6,758 bases of DNA from Firmicutes bacterium UBA995 (GCA_002291985.1 DBBB01000069.1:1-6758), one strand, 5' to 3'; positions 1-6,147 are shown, numbered from the stretch's first letter. Numbers and translations are program-made. Notes: a model not told the origin generated them from the letters alone.

Positions 1-1
1 C

Positions 2-73
2 GGCGAGCCTGCGGGCGACCCGCGGAGCCTGCTTACGCGGGTGTTGGGCATAGTCGGGAGGAGTGCAAGGTGA
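2..73 (+). CDS. C-terminal tail of an upstream gene (partial, 5' end outside window)
   Basis: Reading from base 2, the frame is open to a TGA at 71-73 and gives about 23 residues ending SLLTRVLGIVGRSAR. Third codon positions are mostly G or C, as in the genes downstream. The stop overlaps the GTG start at 70 as GTGA, the usual arrangement of translationally coupled operon genes. Frame 3 is closed by a TAG at about 51-53. Frame 1 is open, but it runs straight into the next gene. The fragment is too short to assign a function. The call rests on position and codon character only, so it is tentative. Confidence 0.45.
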   Translation, partial: GEPAGDPRSLLTRVLGIVGRSAR

Positions 74-501
74 ACAGGCGGTTGCGTGCGCTTGTCTTGG
101 TCGTGATGATATGCGCCGTGCTGCTGGCCGTGGCTGCCGCAGTTCACCTGCGGCCAGCCCGCGGTGAGCAGGCGCGTGTCCATGCGGTGGTGGAGCTTTT
201 TCTCCGGTCGCTGGAAGGGCGCGATTACGGTGCGCTGTTATCGGTGCTGACCGGCGATGCATTAGCCTCAATGGAGTACCTGCTGCCCGTCCTGGAGGCG
301 TCCGGCGTCGAAACGGCGCTGTACGGCTTGGAGGTGTATGTCTTGGAGGCGCGGCGCGGCAGGGCCTCCGCCGAGGCTCGTTATGTGCAGGAACAGCGGG
401 TGCCGGGTTATGGCACGACCGTCCAGCGGATGGTTGTGCTCTTTGAACTGGTTCTGTTTGAGGGCCGGTGGATGATAGCGCGTATCACCCGTGCGCGGTA
501 A
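70..501 (+). CDS. small membrane-anchored protein of unknown function, possibly NTF2-like
   Basis: I do not recognise this 143-residue protein as a named family. The GTG start at 70 is preceded by GGGAGGAG at 56-63 with a 6-base spacer, which supports it over any further upstream start in the same open frame. The N-terminus has basic residues (MNRRLR) and then one hydrophobic segment at about residues 7-26. This would be a signal anchor or uncleaved signal peptide that puts the rest outside the membrane; there is no lipobox Cys. The remainder starts with a predicted helical stretch (about 36-60, VVELFLRSLEGRDYGALLSVL). It ends in alternating strand-like segments closing with LFEGRWMIARI, an architecture resembling NTF2-like/SnoaL-type small domains; that resemblance is inference. 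It sits 33 bases upstream of cpaB on the same strand, so it is probably co-expressed with the pilus genes, perhaps as an extracytoplasmic accessory protein. Confidence 0.8.
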   Translation: MNRRLRALVLVVMICAVLLAVAAAVHLRPARGEQARVHAVVELFLRSLEGRDYGALLSVLTGDALASMEYLLPVLEASGVETALYGLEVYVLEARRGRASAEARYVQEQRVPGYGTTVQRMVVLFELVLFEGRWMIARITRAR

Positions 502-534
502 TTCCATTGGGTTATCCAAGGAGGGAAAGCTGCG

Positions 535-1272
535 ATGAAGCGCTCTGCTTTGGTGTGGTTGGGACTGACCCTGGTGTTCGCCCTGACAGCCAGTTTCGGG
601 GCTGTCCAGATGTTGCGTTCGTACCAGGAGACGGTCGAGGTTGTCGTTGCCCGTCGCGAGATTTTGCCGTTTGAGGCGATCAGCTATGACATGGTCCAGA
701 TGGTCTCCCGGCCCCGGGTGGCGGTGTCGGCGGACGTGTTCCGAGACGTAGCTCAGGTTGTCGGTCGCCACGCGCGCGGGCTGATCCTGGCCGGCTCGGA
801 GCTGCGGCCCGGGCACCTGTGGGAGGCAGCTATTCCCGGCAACCGCACCGGTCTGTCGGTGTGGCTGACGGGACTCGGCCTGCCCGACCACCGCGCGTTC
901 GCGGTTCCGTTTGATCCCAACACGGCGGTAGGCGGGCAACTGGCGCGGGGCGACCGGGTGGATCTGGTTGCCCATGTCAGGGTTGACCAAATTCTGCTGG
1001 CCAAGATCATTGCTTCCAACGTCCAGGTGGTGGACGTTGTATCCGACCAGGCCCGAGGTGGTTCGGGCACGGCGATTCTGGTGGTGACGCCGGCCCTCGC
1101 TGAGGATCTAACCTGGGTACTTCAAAACGGCGTTCTGCGGTTGGCCCTCAACCCATTCAATGCTGACGAGGCTGCGGCGATCACTCCCGGTGTCACCGGC
1201 GACAGCCTGCTTGCAAAATATGGGGTGCGCGTACTGCCTCCGGCGGCCGGCCAGCCCGTGCCACGGAGGTGA
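535..1272 (+). CDS. cpaB: CpaB/RcpC-like Flp pilus assembly protein (SAF domain)
   Basis: This 245-residue protein has the CpaB/RcpC layout. An N-terminal membrane segment (about residues 5-25) is followed by a SAF-type domain (about 34-97; VEVVVARREILPFEAIS, then GRHARGLILAGSELRPGHL). An RcpC-type domain follows (about 118-207), starting RAFAVPFDPNTAVGGQLARGDRVDLVAHV and ending in a strand/helix unit around TAILVVTPALAEDLTWVLQNG. In Gram-negative Tad systems this family is periplasmic and works with the secretin RcpA/CpaC. In monoderms it is thought to act on the outer face of the membrane. The ATG at 535 has AAGGAGGG at 518-525 with a 9-base spacer. Its TGA lies inside the SD sequence of the next gene, so the two are tightly coupled. 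The C-terminal tail (PPAAGQPVPRR) looks disordered. The family assignment is firm, but its role without a visible secretin is inferred. Confidence 0.9.
   Translation: MKRSALVWLGLTLVFALTASFGAVQMLRSYQETVEVVVARREILPFEAISYDMVQMVSRPRVAVSADVFRDVAQVVGRHARGLILAGSELRPGHLWEAAIPGNRTGLSVWLTGLGLPDHRAFAVPFDPNTAVGGQLARGDRVDLVAHVRVDQILLAKIIASNVQVVDVVSDQARGGSGTAILVVTPALAEDLTWVLQNGVLRLALNPFNADEAAAITPGVTGDSLLAKYGVRVLPPAAGQPVPRR
1265..1272 (+). promoter_or_regulatory. ribosome binding site that sets the tadZ start
   Basis: GGAGGTGA is an eight-base match to the anti-SD complement, and its last three bases are the TGA stop of cpaB. It overlaps the GTG at 1269, so that GTG cannot be the start. The in-frame ATG at 1281 is 8 bases downstream and the GTG at 1278 is 5 bases downstream. 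I chose 1281 because of its spacing and because the protein then begins MAHILTLFVGDD, a normal first strand of a receiver-like domain. Confidence 0.75.
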
Positions 1273-1280
1273 ATCTGGTG

Positions 1281-2624
1281 ATGGCGCACATCTTGACCCT
1301 GTTCGTGGGCGACGACAACCAGCAGGAGGTTGAGCAACTGATCCGGGCGTGCAATAACCCGGCAAGCCCTCTGGCGGCTGCCGTGAAGGTCGTGGGTACC
1401 GCCGCGTCCGGCGAGGATACCGTCCGGCAGGTCAACGACCTGCGTCCGGACGTCGTGCTTGTCGGTCAGAGCCTACCCGACACGCCAGGTCTGGACGTGG
1501 CGCAGCGCATACTGCGGGCTTGTCCGGGCACCGTCGTGCTGTTGGCGGCCGAGACCACGAGCATTGACCTGTACCAGCGGGCCATGAACGTGGGAATCCG
1601 GGAGGTGCTCCAGAGGCCTCTGGACTCGGTACGGGTCGGCGCGGTCATTGCGCGGATTGTGGAAAACGAGCGGCTGCGTCGGGCTGAGTGGCTGGACCGC
1701 GAGGGTGCGCGGGCGCCCGGTCGGTCCGGGGTTGCCGAGACTGCCGAGCCGGAGCCCTCGCGTACAGTGCGCCCCGTGCCTGTCCGGCAGGAACTCCTGG
1801 TGTTCTGTAGCCCCAAGGGCGGAGTAGGCAAGACCACGCTGGCGGTGAGTTCCGCTGCCGCGCTGGCCTCCCGCCGGTTCCCCGATCTGCGAGTCTTGCT
1901 TGTGGACCTTGATCTGCAGTTCGGAGATGTCGGGTCCGTGCTGGGAGTGCAGGGGAACTGCAGTGTGGCCGACTGGGCGCCGGGCCGCGTACAGTCTGCC
2001 GACCTTCAGGAGGTGGAAGCCCGGCTGGCTTACCACAAACCGTCGGGTCTGTGGGTGCTGCCCGCGCCGGAGGATCCGGTGCAGGCCTCCCAGGTGGATG
2101 CCGGCACCGTGAAGAGCGTGGTGGAAGCCGGCAGGCGCCATTTTGACGTGGTCGTGTTCGACTTGGGCACGGACTTGAGCGATGCGGCGGTTGTCTCGCT
2201 CGACCTGGCTACCCGGATCTTCGTTCTGACCACGCTCGACTTGGTGACTATGCGCGAGGTAGTGAAGCTGGCCGACATCTTTCGCCGGTTGGGCGTGGAC
2301 CCGGTGAAGGTGAAGCTTCTGGTCAGCCGGGCGCCCCGCCGTCCCGACCTGGGGGCCGACGAACTGAAAACGCTAGCGGCCCGGACCGGTTACCCGGTGG
2401 TTGGGCGGATACCCGAGGCCGACGGCGTACTCCGGGCGGTCAACCGGCAGGAACTGCCTTCATTCGTGCGGGCTGACGGACCGTTCCAGCAAAGCCTCAA
2501 ACGCGCCTTGCACTCCGTGCTGCCGGTATTCGGGGCAGACGGCGTCGCCCGGCAGTCGCCGGGCGGACTGTTCGGGTGGGAACTGCGCAAGACCCGCAAG
2601 AAAGGAGGTGCTGGTTGCCGTTGA
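1281..2624 (+). CDS. tadZ: TadZ/CpaE-like pilus localisation ATPase with pseudo-receiver domain
   Basis: This 447-residue, two-domain protein has the TadZ/CpaE layout. Residues about 3-130 look like a CheY-type receiver fold (ILTLFVGDD, then RPDVVLVGQSLPDTPGLDVA, then IREVLQRPLDSVRVGAVI). The usual phospho-acceptor Asp is Gly62, and the usual Lys-Pro is Arg-Pro (112-113), so phosphorylation is unlikely. A charged, Pro-rich linker (about 135-170) leads to a MinD/ParA-type ATPase. Its deviant Walker A is SPKGGVGKTT, with signature Lys179 and P-loop Lys184. A Walker A'-type strand (LLVDLDLQFGD, 206-216) and a Walker B-like strand (VVVFDLGTD, Asp294) follow. The C-terminus is basic (WELRKTRKKGG) and could contact membrane or partners. 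TadZ proteins place the Tad machine, often at a cell pole. It overlaps cpaF by 10 bases, and its last codons hold that gene's SD sequence. The start is at 1281; 1278 is possible. Confidence 0.9.
   Translation: MAHILTLFVGDDNQQEVEQLIRACNNPASPLAAAVKVVGTAASGEDTVRQVNDLRPDVVLVGQSLPDTPGLDVAQRILRACPGTVVLLAAETTSIDLYQRAMNVGIREVLQRPLDSVRVGAVIARIVENERLRRAEWLDREGARAPGRSGVAETAEPEPSRTVRPVPVRQELLVFCSPKGGVGKTTLAVSSAAALASRRFPDLRVLLVDLDLQFGDVGSVLGVQGNCSVADWAPGRVQSADLQEVEARLAYHKPSGLWVLPAPEDPVQASQVDAGTVKSVVEAGRRHFDVVVFDLGTDLSDAAVVSLDLATRIFVLTTLDLVTMREVVKLADIFRRLGVDPVKVKLLVSRAPRRPDLGADELKTLAARTGYPVVGRIPEADGVLRAVNRQELPSFVRADGPFQQSLKRALHSVLPVFGADGVARQSPGGLFGWELRKTRKKGGAGCR
2601..2608 (+). promoter_or_regulatory. ribosome binding site that sets the cpaF TTG start
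   Basis: AAAGGAGG lies inside the last codons of tadZ, 6 bases before an in-frame TTG at 2615. The upstream in-frame ATG at 2576 has no comparable SD sequence, and it would add 13 residues (MGTAQDPQERRCW) read from tadZ codons. The TTG start is therefore preferred. It makes the stop of tadZ (2622-2624) overlap the first codons of cpaF. Confidence 0.75.
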
Positions 2625-3934
2625 GCACGTTGTTGCGCGAACGGTTGCGGTCGGGCGAGGAGGGTCCGCGTCGGGAGCAGATGCCGGCGTCTGACACTGC
2701 CCGGCGGGTAGAGATCGACGCGCTTAAACGCCGGGTCCGGGATGCCCTTTTGTCTCGCGAAGAGACGCGCCTGCTGCTGGGGAAGGGTACGGCCGAGACG
2801 AAACCGCGCTTGCAGGAGCTGATCGCTGAGGAAGTCCGTCGAGAGAACTTGTCGCAGAACCTCAAGTTGTCGCATCTGGTCTTGAGCGTGGTGGTGCGCG
2901 AATTAGCGGACGATATGCTGGGTTACGGGCCGATCCAGCCGCTTCTGGAAGACCCGGCGGTGACCGAGATCATGGTAGTTGGGCCCGCCCATGTATGGTA
3001 CCAGCGTGACGGGGTCATTCACCCGTCCGACGTGCGGTTTCGTGACGACCGGCATGTCCGGGACATTGCGGATCGGATCGTGGCGCCTCTGGGCCGGCGG
3101 GTGGACGAGTCCTCGCCCATGGTGGACGCGCGCCTGCCGGACGGTTCCCGCGTGAACGTGGTATTGGGGCCGATCTGCCTTGCGGGCACCTGCATCACCA
3201 TCCGCAAGTTCGGTTACCGGCTTGCCGTCGAGGACCTGCTGCGGCTGGAAGCCCTGACCGAGGAGGCGGCCGCGTATTTGAACTCGTGCGTACGCGCCCG
3301 GCTAAACATCCTGGTTTCCGGCGGGACCGACAGCGGCAAGACGACGCTTTTGAACTGCCTGGGTTCGTTCATACCTTCGGGGGAACGGATCATCGTAATT
3401 GAGGACTCGGCCGAACTGCGCTTGCAGCATCTGCACGTGGTGCCGCTGGAATCGCGCCCGCCCAACGTGGAAGGGACCGGTGAGATCACCATCCGCGCCC
3501 TGGTGCGCAACTCCTTACGGATGCGGCCCGACCGGATTGTCGTCGGCGAGGTGCGCGGCAAGGAGGTCTTCGACCTGTTGCAGGCGATGAACACCGGGCA
3601 TGACGGTTCGATGTCGACCGTTCACGCCAACAGTGCCCCGGACGCGCTGAACCGGCTGGTCCTGCTGGTGTTGTTGGCGGGAGTAGAAGTGGCCGCCGAC
3701 GTTATCCGTGAGCAGATTGTCGCGGCGCTGGATCTCGTCGTACAAGTGACCAAACTGTCCGGCGGCAGCCGCCGGGTAGTGCAGATCGCCGAACTGGCAG
3801 GGCTGGACCCTGCGGGCAGGTTCGATTTGCGGGTTCTGTTCGGGTACGATAGTGCGGCAGGCCGCCTGCAGCGGACCGGCGCGGTGCCCGGTTTCGCCAC
3901 GCGGCTGCGGGAACACGGTATTGATCTTCCCTGA
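2615..3934 (+). CDS. cpaF: CpaF/TadA-type pilus assembly ATPase
   Basis: This 439-residue member of the GspE/VirB11 secretion ATPase family is the likely motor that powers pilin assembly at the cytoplasmic face. A charged helical N-terminus (about 30-100) leads to the CpaF hallmark MLGYGPIQPLLEDPAVTEIMV (101-121). The N2 domain includes SPMVDARLPDGSRVNVV. The P-loop is GGTDSGKT (236-243) with Lys242. An acidic segment (VIEDSAELRL, 261-270), a Walker B/Asp-box region (RPDRIVVGEVRG, Glu312) and a His-box (GHDGSMSTVHANS, 328-340) follow. The length is normal for the family. The fourth P-loop residue is Asp239 (GAC, 3329-3331), where relatives normally have Gly (GGTGSGKT). The G-x4-GK-T pattern is kept, so activity is probably retained but could be altered. 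It starts with TTG at 2615, set by AAAGGAGG at 2601-2608, and overlaps tadZ by 10 bases. tadB follows after 17 bases. Confidence 0.95.
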   Translation: MPLSTLLRERLRSGEEGPRREQMPASDTARRVEIDALKRRVRDALLSREETRLLLGKGTAETKPRLQELIAEEVRRENLSQNLKLSHLVLSVVVRELADDMLGYGPIQPLLEDPAVTEIMVVGPAHVWYQRDGVIHPSDVRFRDDRHVRDIADRIVAPLGRRVDESSPMVDARLPDGSRVNVVLGPICLAGTCITIRKFGYRLAVEDLLRLEALTEEAAAYLNSCVRARLNILVSGGTDSGKTTLLNCLGSFIPSGERIIVIEDSAELRLQHLHVVPLESRPPNVEGTGEITIRALVRNSLRMRPDRIVVGEVRGKEVFDLLQAMNTGHDGSMSTVHANSAPDALNRLVLLVLLAGVEVAADVIREQIVAALDLVVQVTKLSGGSRRVVQIAELAGLDPAGRFDLRVLFGYDSAAGRLQRTGAVPGFATRLREHGIDLP

Positions 3935-3951
3935 AGAAGAGGTGGTGCCTG

Positions 3952-4866
3952 ATGGAAGCTCTGGTGGGCCTTGCGGTCTTTCTGGCCGCTGTCTCGTTGG
4001 GCGCGGTTTTCTTTCCCGGCCTGTCCCGAGTTCCTTCGCGGCTGGAGGTGGCTTTGGGGGCGGCCCCCGCGCCCGCGCCGGCGAGGCAGGTCCTCCGGGG
4101 GGGCCGGCGGCTCGGGTACTTCGCGCGCCTGGAACGGGAGGCGGCGCAAGCCGGGCTTGTTCTGAATGCCCGGCAGACGGTGCTTCTGAGCGCCTCGTTC
4201 GCCGGTATCGTCCTGCTGTCCTTGCAGGGCATACTCGGCAGCTTTGTCATCTCCCTGGCGGCGGCCGCGGTGGTTTTCGCGGTAGTTCCTCGCCAAATGG
4301 TCGCCTTTCGGAAACGGTGGCGTCTGGAAGCGTTCACGCGCCAGCTCGACAAGGCGCTGGACCTCATGGCGGACGCCATGCGGTCCGGGGCGTCGCTGAT
4401 GCAGGCCGTCGGCGCTGCCGGGCTACAGCTGCCCGCCCCTTTGGGCGAGGAGTTCCGGCGGGTCTACCACGCGATGGAACTGGGGACGGGACAGGCGAAA
4501 GCCTTGGAACTGGTCCAGGAACGCCTGCCCGCCTGCCGCGAGTTTGACCTTTTGGTCCTGGCGGTGCGCGTCAACGTGGAGACCGGCGGTGCTCTGACAC
4601 ACAGCCTCGAAGGCGTTGCCGAAGCCGTGAGGGAACGCCGCATGGTTCGCCAGCGCCTGTTGGCGCGGACGGCGGAAGGCCGGTTCAGCGCGGGAGTGCT
4701 CACCGCATTGCCGGTGGTGGCAGCGGCTTTGCTGTCCGTGGTCAGTCCCGGCTACCTCGACGCTTTCACGCAGACCGCTGGAGGCCGTGTTGTGCTGCTC
4801 CTATGTGCCTTGTCGGTGGCTGTTGGCTGGCTGGTTGTCCGCAAGCTTGTGTCGGTTGATGTCTGA
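3952..4866 (+). CDS. tadB: TadB-like inner-membrane platform protein (T2SSF domain)
   Basis: This 304-residue polytopic membrane protein carries a single type II secretion F (T2SSF) domain. An N-terminal membrane segment (about 3-22) is followed by a cytoplasmic region with a short Ala-Pro repeat (APAPAPA, about 38-44). Two hydrophobic segments follow at about 75-112. The T2SSF domain is at about 130-255 and contains RQLDKALDLMADAMRSGASL and a matching helix VRVNVETGGALTHSLEGVAEAVRERR. Two more hydrophobic segments end the protein (about 246-265 and 279-297). TadB and TadC together form the platform on which the CpaF ATPase acts. The ATG at 3952 has an SD-like AAGAGGTG at 3937-3944 with a 7-base spacer. 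The paired order with tadC, immediately after cpaF, is standard for Tad loci and supports the call. Confidence 0.92.
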   Translation: MEALVGLAVFLAAVSLGAVFFPGLSRVPSRLEVALGAAPAPAPARQVLRGGRRLGYFARLEREAAQAGLVLNARQTVLLSASFAGIVLLSLQGILGSFVISLAAAAVVFAVVPRQMVAFRKRWRLEAFTRQLDKALDLMADAMRSGASLMQAVGAAGLQLPAPLGEEFRRVYHAMELGTGQAKALELVQERLPACREFDLLVLAVRVNVETGGALTHSLEGVAEAVRERRMVRQRLLARTAEGRFSAGVLTALPVVAAALLSVVSPGYLDAFTQTAGGRVVLLLCALSVAVGWLVVRKLVSVDV

Positions 4867-4885
4867 CGTTGCGGGGTGGTAAAAG

Positions 4886-5827
4886 ATGGGTGGGTTGACC
4901 TGGACCGTCGGCGTACCGTTGTTTCTGGCGGTCGTCTCTTTTGCGCTTTTCGTCGAGGAGCGCCGGCCGCGGAGCCGGGGCCGGCTGGAACGGTTTTTGG
5001 CTCTGTTCGAGGGCGGTGCCGGGCGCGGTCGGGCCTCCGGCGGGCAGCCCGGCGACACCCTGCGGCGGGGCAGAGATCTGCGCGCTTTGATGGCGCATGT
5101 TGGCACCCGCGCATCAGGCCCCTTCGCGCCCTTGATGAGGCCCGATCAGCTCAGCGATGTGCGGGAAAAGCTGGCCTGGGCGGGGCATCCTTACGGCCTG
5201 GCACCGGCGGAGTTCGCGGTGTTGCGGCTGCTCTTGGCGGCGATGTGTTTTGTCGTAGCGGCGTTCCTCAGCCTTCTGTCGGGCCGCCTGGCGGTGTTTG
5301 CCTTGGCCCCGGTGGCTGCCGCTGCCGGTTACCTTGGGGCCGACGGGTGGCTGGCGCTCGCCGGCCGGCGCCGGCAGGCGGAGATCCGGCGCGGCCTGCC
5401 GCACTTCGTGGACCTGTTGGCGACGGCCTGCGAAGCCGGACTGAGCCTGCCGGAAGCGGTGGAACGGCTGTTCCGTTACTCGTCCGGGCTGTTGGAGGCA
5501 GAGTTCGCCCGGACATGGCAGGACATCCGCGCCGGCAAGCGCCGCCAGGACGCCCTGCAGGAACTCGCCGAGCGCAACGGTGTAGAAGAACTCGGCCTGC
5601 TGGTATTCGCGTTGCAGCAAGCCGAACAGTACGGGACACCCGTGGTGCGGATCTTGCGCCAGCAGGCGCGGCAACTGCGGCTGGCGCGCCAGAACGCGGC
5701 CGAAGCCGAATCTCAGCGGGCGACCGTGAAGGTGATCTTCCCCGTGCTGCTCTTCATCTTCGTGCCGCTGGCCGTGTTGATGGTGGGTCCGGCGGTGTGG
5801 AACCTCAGTCGGGCCATTGGCTGGTGA
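4886..5827 (+). CDS. tadC: TadC-like inner-membrane platform protein (T2SSF domain)
   Basis: This 313-residue protein is the second platform subunit. A hydrophobic N-terminal segment (about 7-23) is followed by a basic cytoplasmic stretch. Two membrane segments lie at about 110-155. The T2SSF domain (about 172-295) begins GLPHFVDLLATACEAGLSLPEAVERL and has a second, similar helix (ELAERNGVEELGLLVFALQQAEQYG). A final membrane segment (about 283-303) precedes a short tail. The ATG at 4886 is 5 bases after GGGGTGGT (4873-4880), a weaker SD sequence than most here. A longer open frame at 4876-5973 overlaps this gene in another register. It reads as Arg/Gly/Pro-rich protein without domains, while this frame gives an intact family protein, so this frame is the gene. 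Confidence 0.92.
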   Translation: MGGLTWTVGVPLFLAVVSFALFVEERRPRSRGRLERFLALFEGGAGRGRASGGQPGDTLRRGRDLRALMAHVGTRASGPFAPLMRPDQLSDVREKLAWAGHPYGLAPAEFAVLRLLLAAMCFVVAAFLSLLSGRLAVFALAPVAAAAGYLGADGWLALAGRRRQAEIRRGLPHFVDLLATACEAGLSLPEAVERLFRYSSGLLEAEFARTWQDIRAGKRRQDALQELAERNGVEELGLLVFALQQAEQYGTPVVRILRQQARQLRLARQNAAEAESQRATVKVIFPVLLFIFVPLAVLMVGPAVWNLSRAIGW

Positions 5828-5853
5828 AATGGAAACGGGGCGCACTCTTTGGG

Positions 5854-5863
5854 AAGGAGGTGA
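5854..5863 (+). promoter_or_regulatory. near-perfect ribosome binding site of flp
   Basis: AAGGAGGTGA is a ten-base match to the complement of the 16S rRNA 3' end and the best SD sequence in the window. It lies 4 bases before a GTG at 5868 (7 bases from the AGGAGG core). An upstream in-frame ATG at 5817, still inside tadC, would add 17 residues and has no SD sequence of this quality. The strong site fits high production of the major pilin. Confidence 0.8.
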
Positions 5864-5867
5864 GAAA

Positions 5868-6071
5868 GTGGCTGGTTTGTACTGGCGTTTCGTGGACTGC
5901 ACGGAATGGGCCCGTAGGATCCTGCGCGGCGAGCGCGGGGCGACGATGCTCGAGTACGTCCTGCTGGGCCTGACAATTGTTGTGGGCGTTTCCGTTGTGG
6001 TAACTTTGCTCCGCGACCGGATCCGCATAGTAATCAACCAGATCATCACCGCTCTGACAGGCACACCCTGA
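5868..6071 (+). CDS. flp: Flp-type major prepilin
   Basis: This short prepilin of 67 residues starts at the GTG at 5868. It has the class III layout: a basic leader of 24 residues ending ILRGERG, then a predicted cleavage after Gly24. The mature N-terminus is ATMLEYVLLGLTIVVGVSVV, with Glu+5 and Tyr+6 in the Flp signature place. The predicted mature pilin is 43 residues. It is almost entirely one hydrophobic helix with a short charged patch (RDRIR) and an INQIITALTGTP tail. TadV-type peptidases cut such leaders in known Tad systems; none lies in this window. The leader contains a Cys at position 11, lost on cleavage. The gene sits 40 bases after tadC and just before a strong hairpin. Here it is downstream of the machine genes, whereas in the classic tad locus flp-1 comes first. 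Filament identity is inferred from sequence. Confidence 0.9.
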   Translation: MAGLYWRFVDCTEWARRILRGERGATMLEYVLLGLTIVVGVSVVVTLLRDRIRIVINQIITALTGTP

Positions 6072-6090
6072 CGTTCCCGGCGCTACAAGT

Positions 6091-6147
6091 AAAAAGGGGC
6101 CCGGCCAACCCTTTTTCCGGGGCTTGCCGGGCCCCTTCGTCCTTTTA
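6091..6147 (+). terminator. strong GC-rich hairpin with T-rich 3' flank, likely (bidirectional) terminator after flp
   Basis: AAGGGGCCCGGC at 6094-6105 pairs perfectly over 12 bases with GCCGGGCCCCTT at 6126-6137, around a 20-base loop. On the + strand it is followed by CGTCCTTTTAT, a weak T-tract broken by C and G. On the - strand the stem runs directly into TTTTTACTT, so it would also stop transcripts from the right. It lies 20 bases after the flp stop. A weak or leaky terminator, or an mRNA-stabilising 3' end for flp, both fit. A second fold is possible (see findings). Confidence 0.75.

Noticed and set aside
11..23. Small hairpin GCGGG/CCCGC with a 3-base loop near the left edge
   Set aside because: Only 5 base pairs with no T-tract, and it lies inside what appears to be coding sequence. 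Such stems are expected by chance at this GC content.
268..990. Minus-strand open frame of 240 codons opposite the first gene and cpaB
   Set aside because: The composition is atypical (His-, Gln-, Arg-rich), no domain is visible, and it is antisense to cpaB, which is well supported.
4066..4086. Short GC repeat (alternating CCCGCG-like units) inside tadB
   Set aside because: It simply encodes the Ala-Pro linker of TadB. It is too short and too local to be a mobile or regulatory repeat.
3852..4547. Open frame of 231 codons overlapping the cpaF end and tadB
   Set aside because: It is Gly/Arg/Pro-rich and has no family features. The tadB frame carries membrane segments and the T2SSF domain.
5358..5377. 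GC palindrome-like stretch (GCCGGCCGGCGCCGGC) in tadC
   Set aside because: It lies within a normal coding stretch (ALAGRRRQ) and is explained by Arg, Ala and Gly codons. I see no second copy that would suggest a site or repeat.
4876..5973. Open frame of 365 codons overlapping tadC on the same strand
   Set aside because: It is longer than tadC, but its product is Arg/Gly/Pro/Ala-rich with no membrane segments or domains. The tadC frame gives a complete T2SSF protein. Long shadow frames are common in GC-rich DNA.
5114..6064. Minus-strand open frame of 316 codons opposite tadC and flp
   Set aside because: The product is low-complexity and rich in Arg, Gln and Pro, and it is antisense to two confidently recognised genes. 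No convincing family signature is visible.
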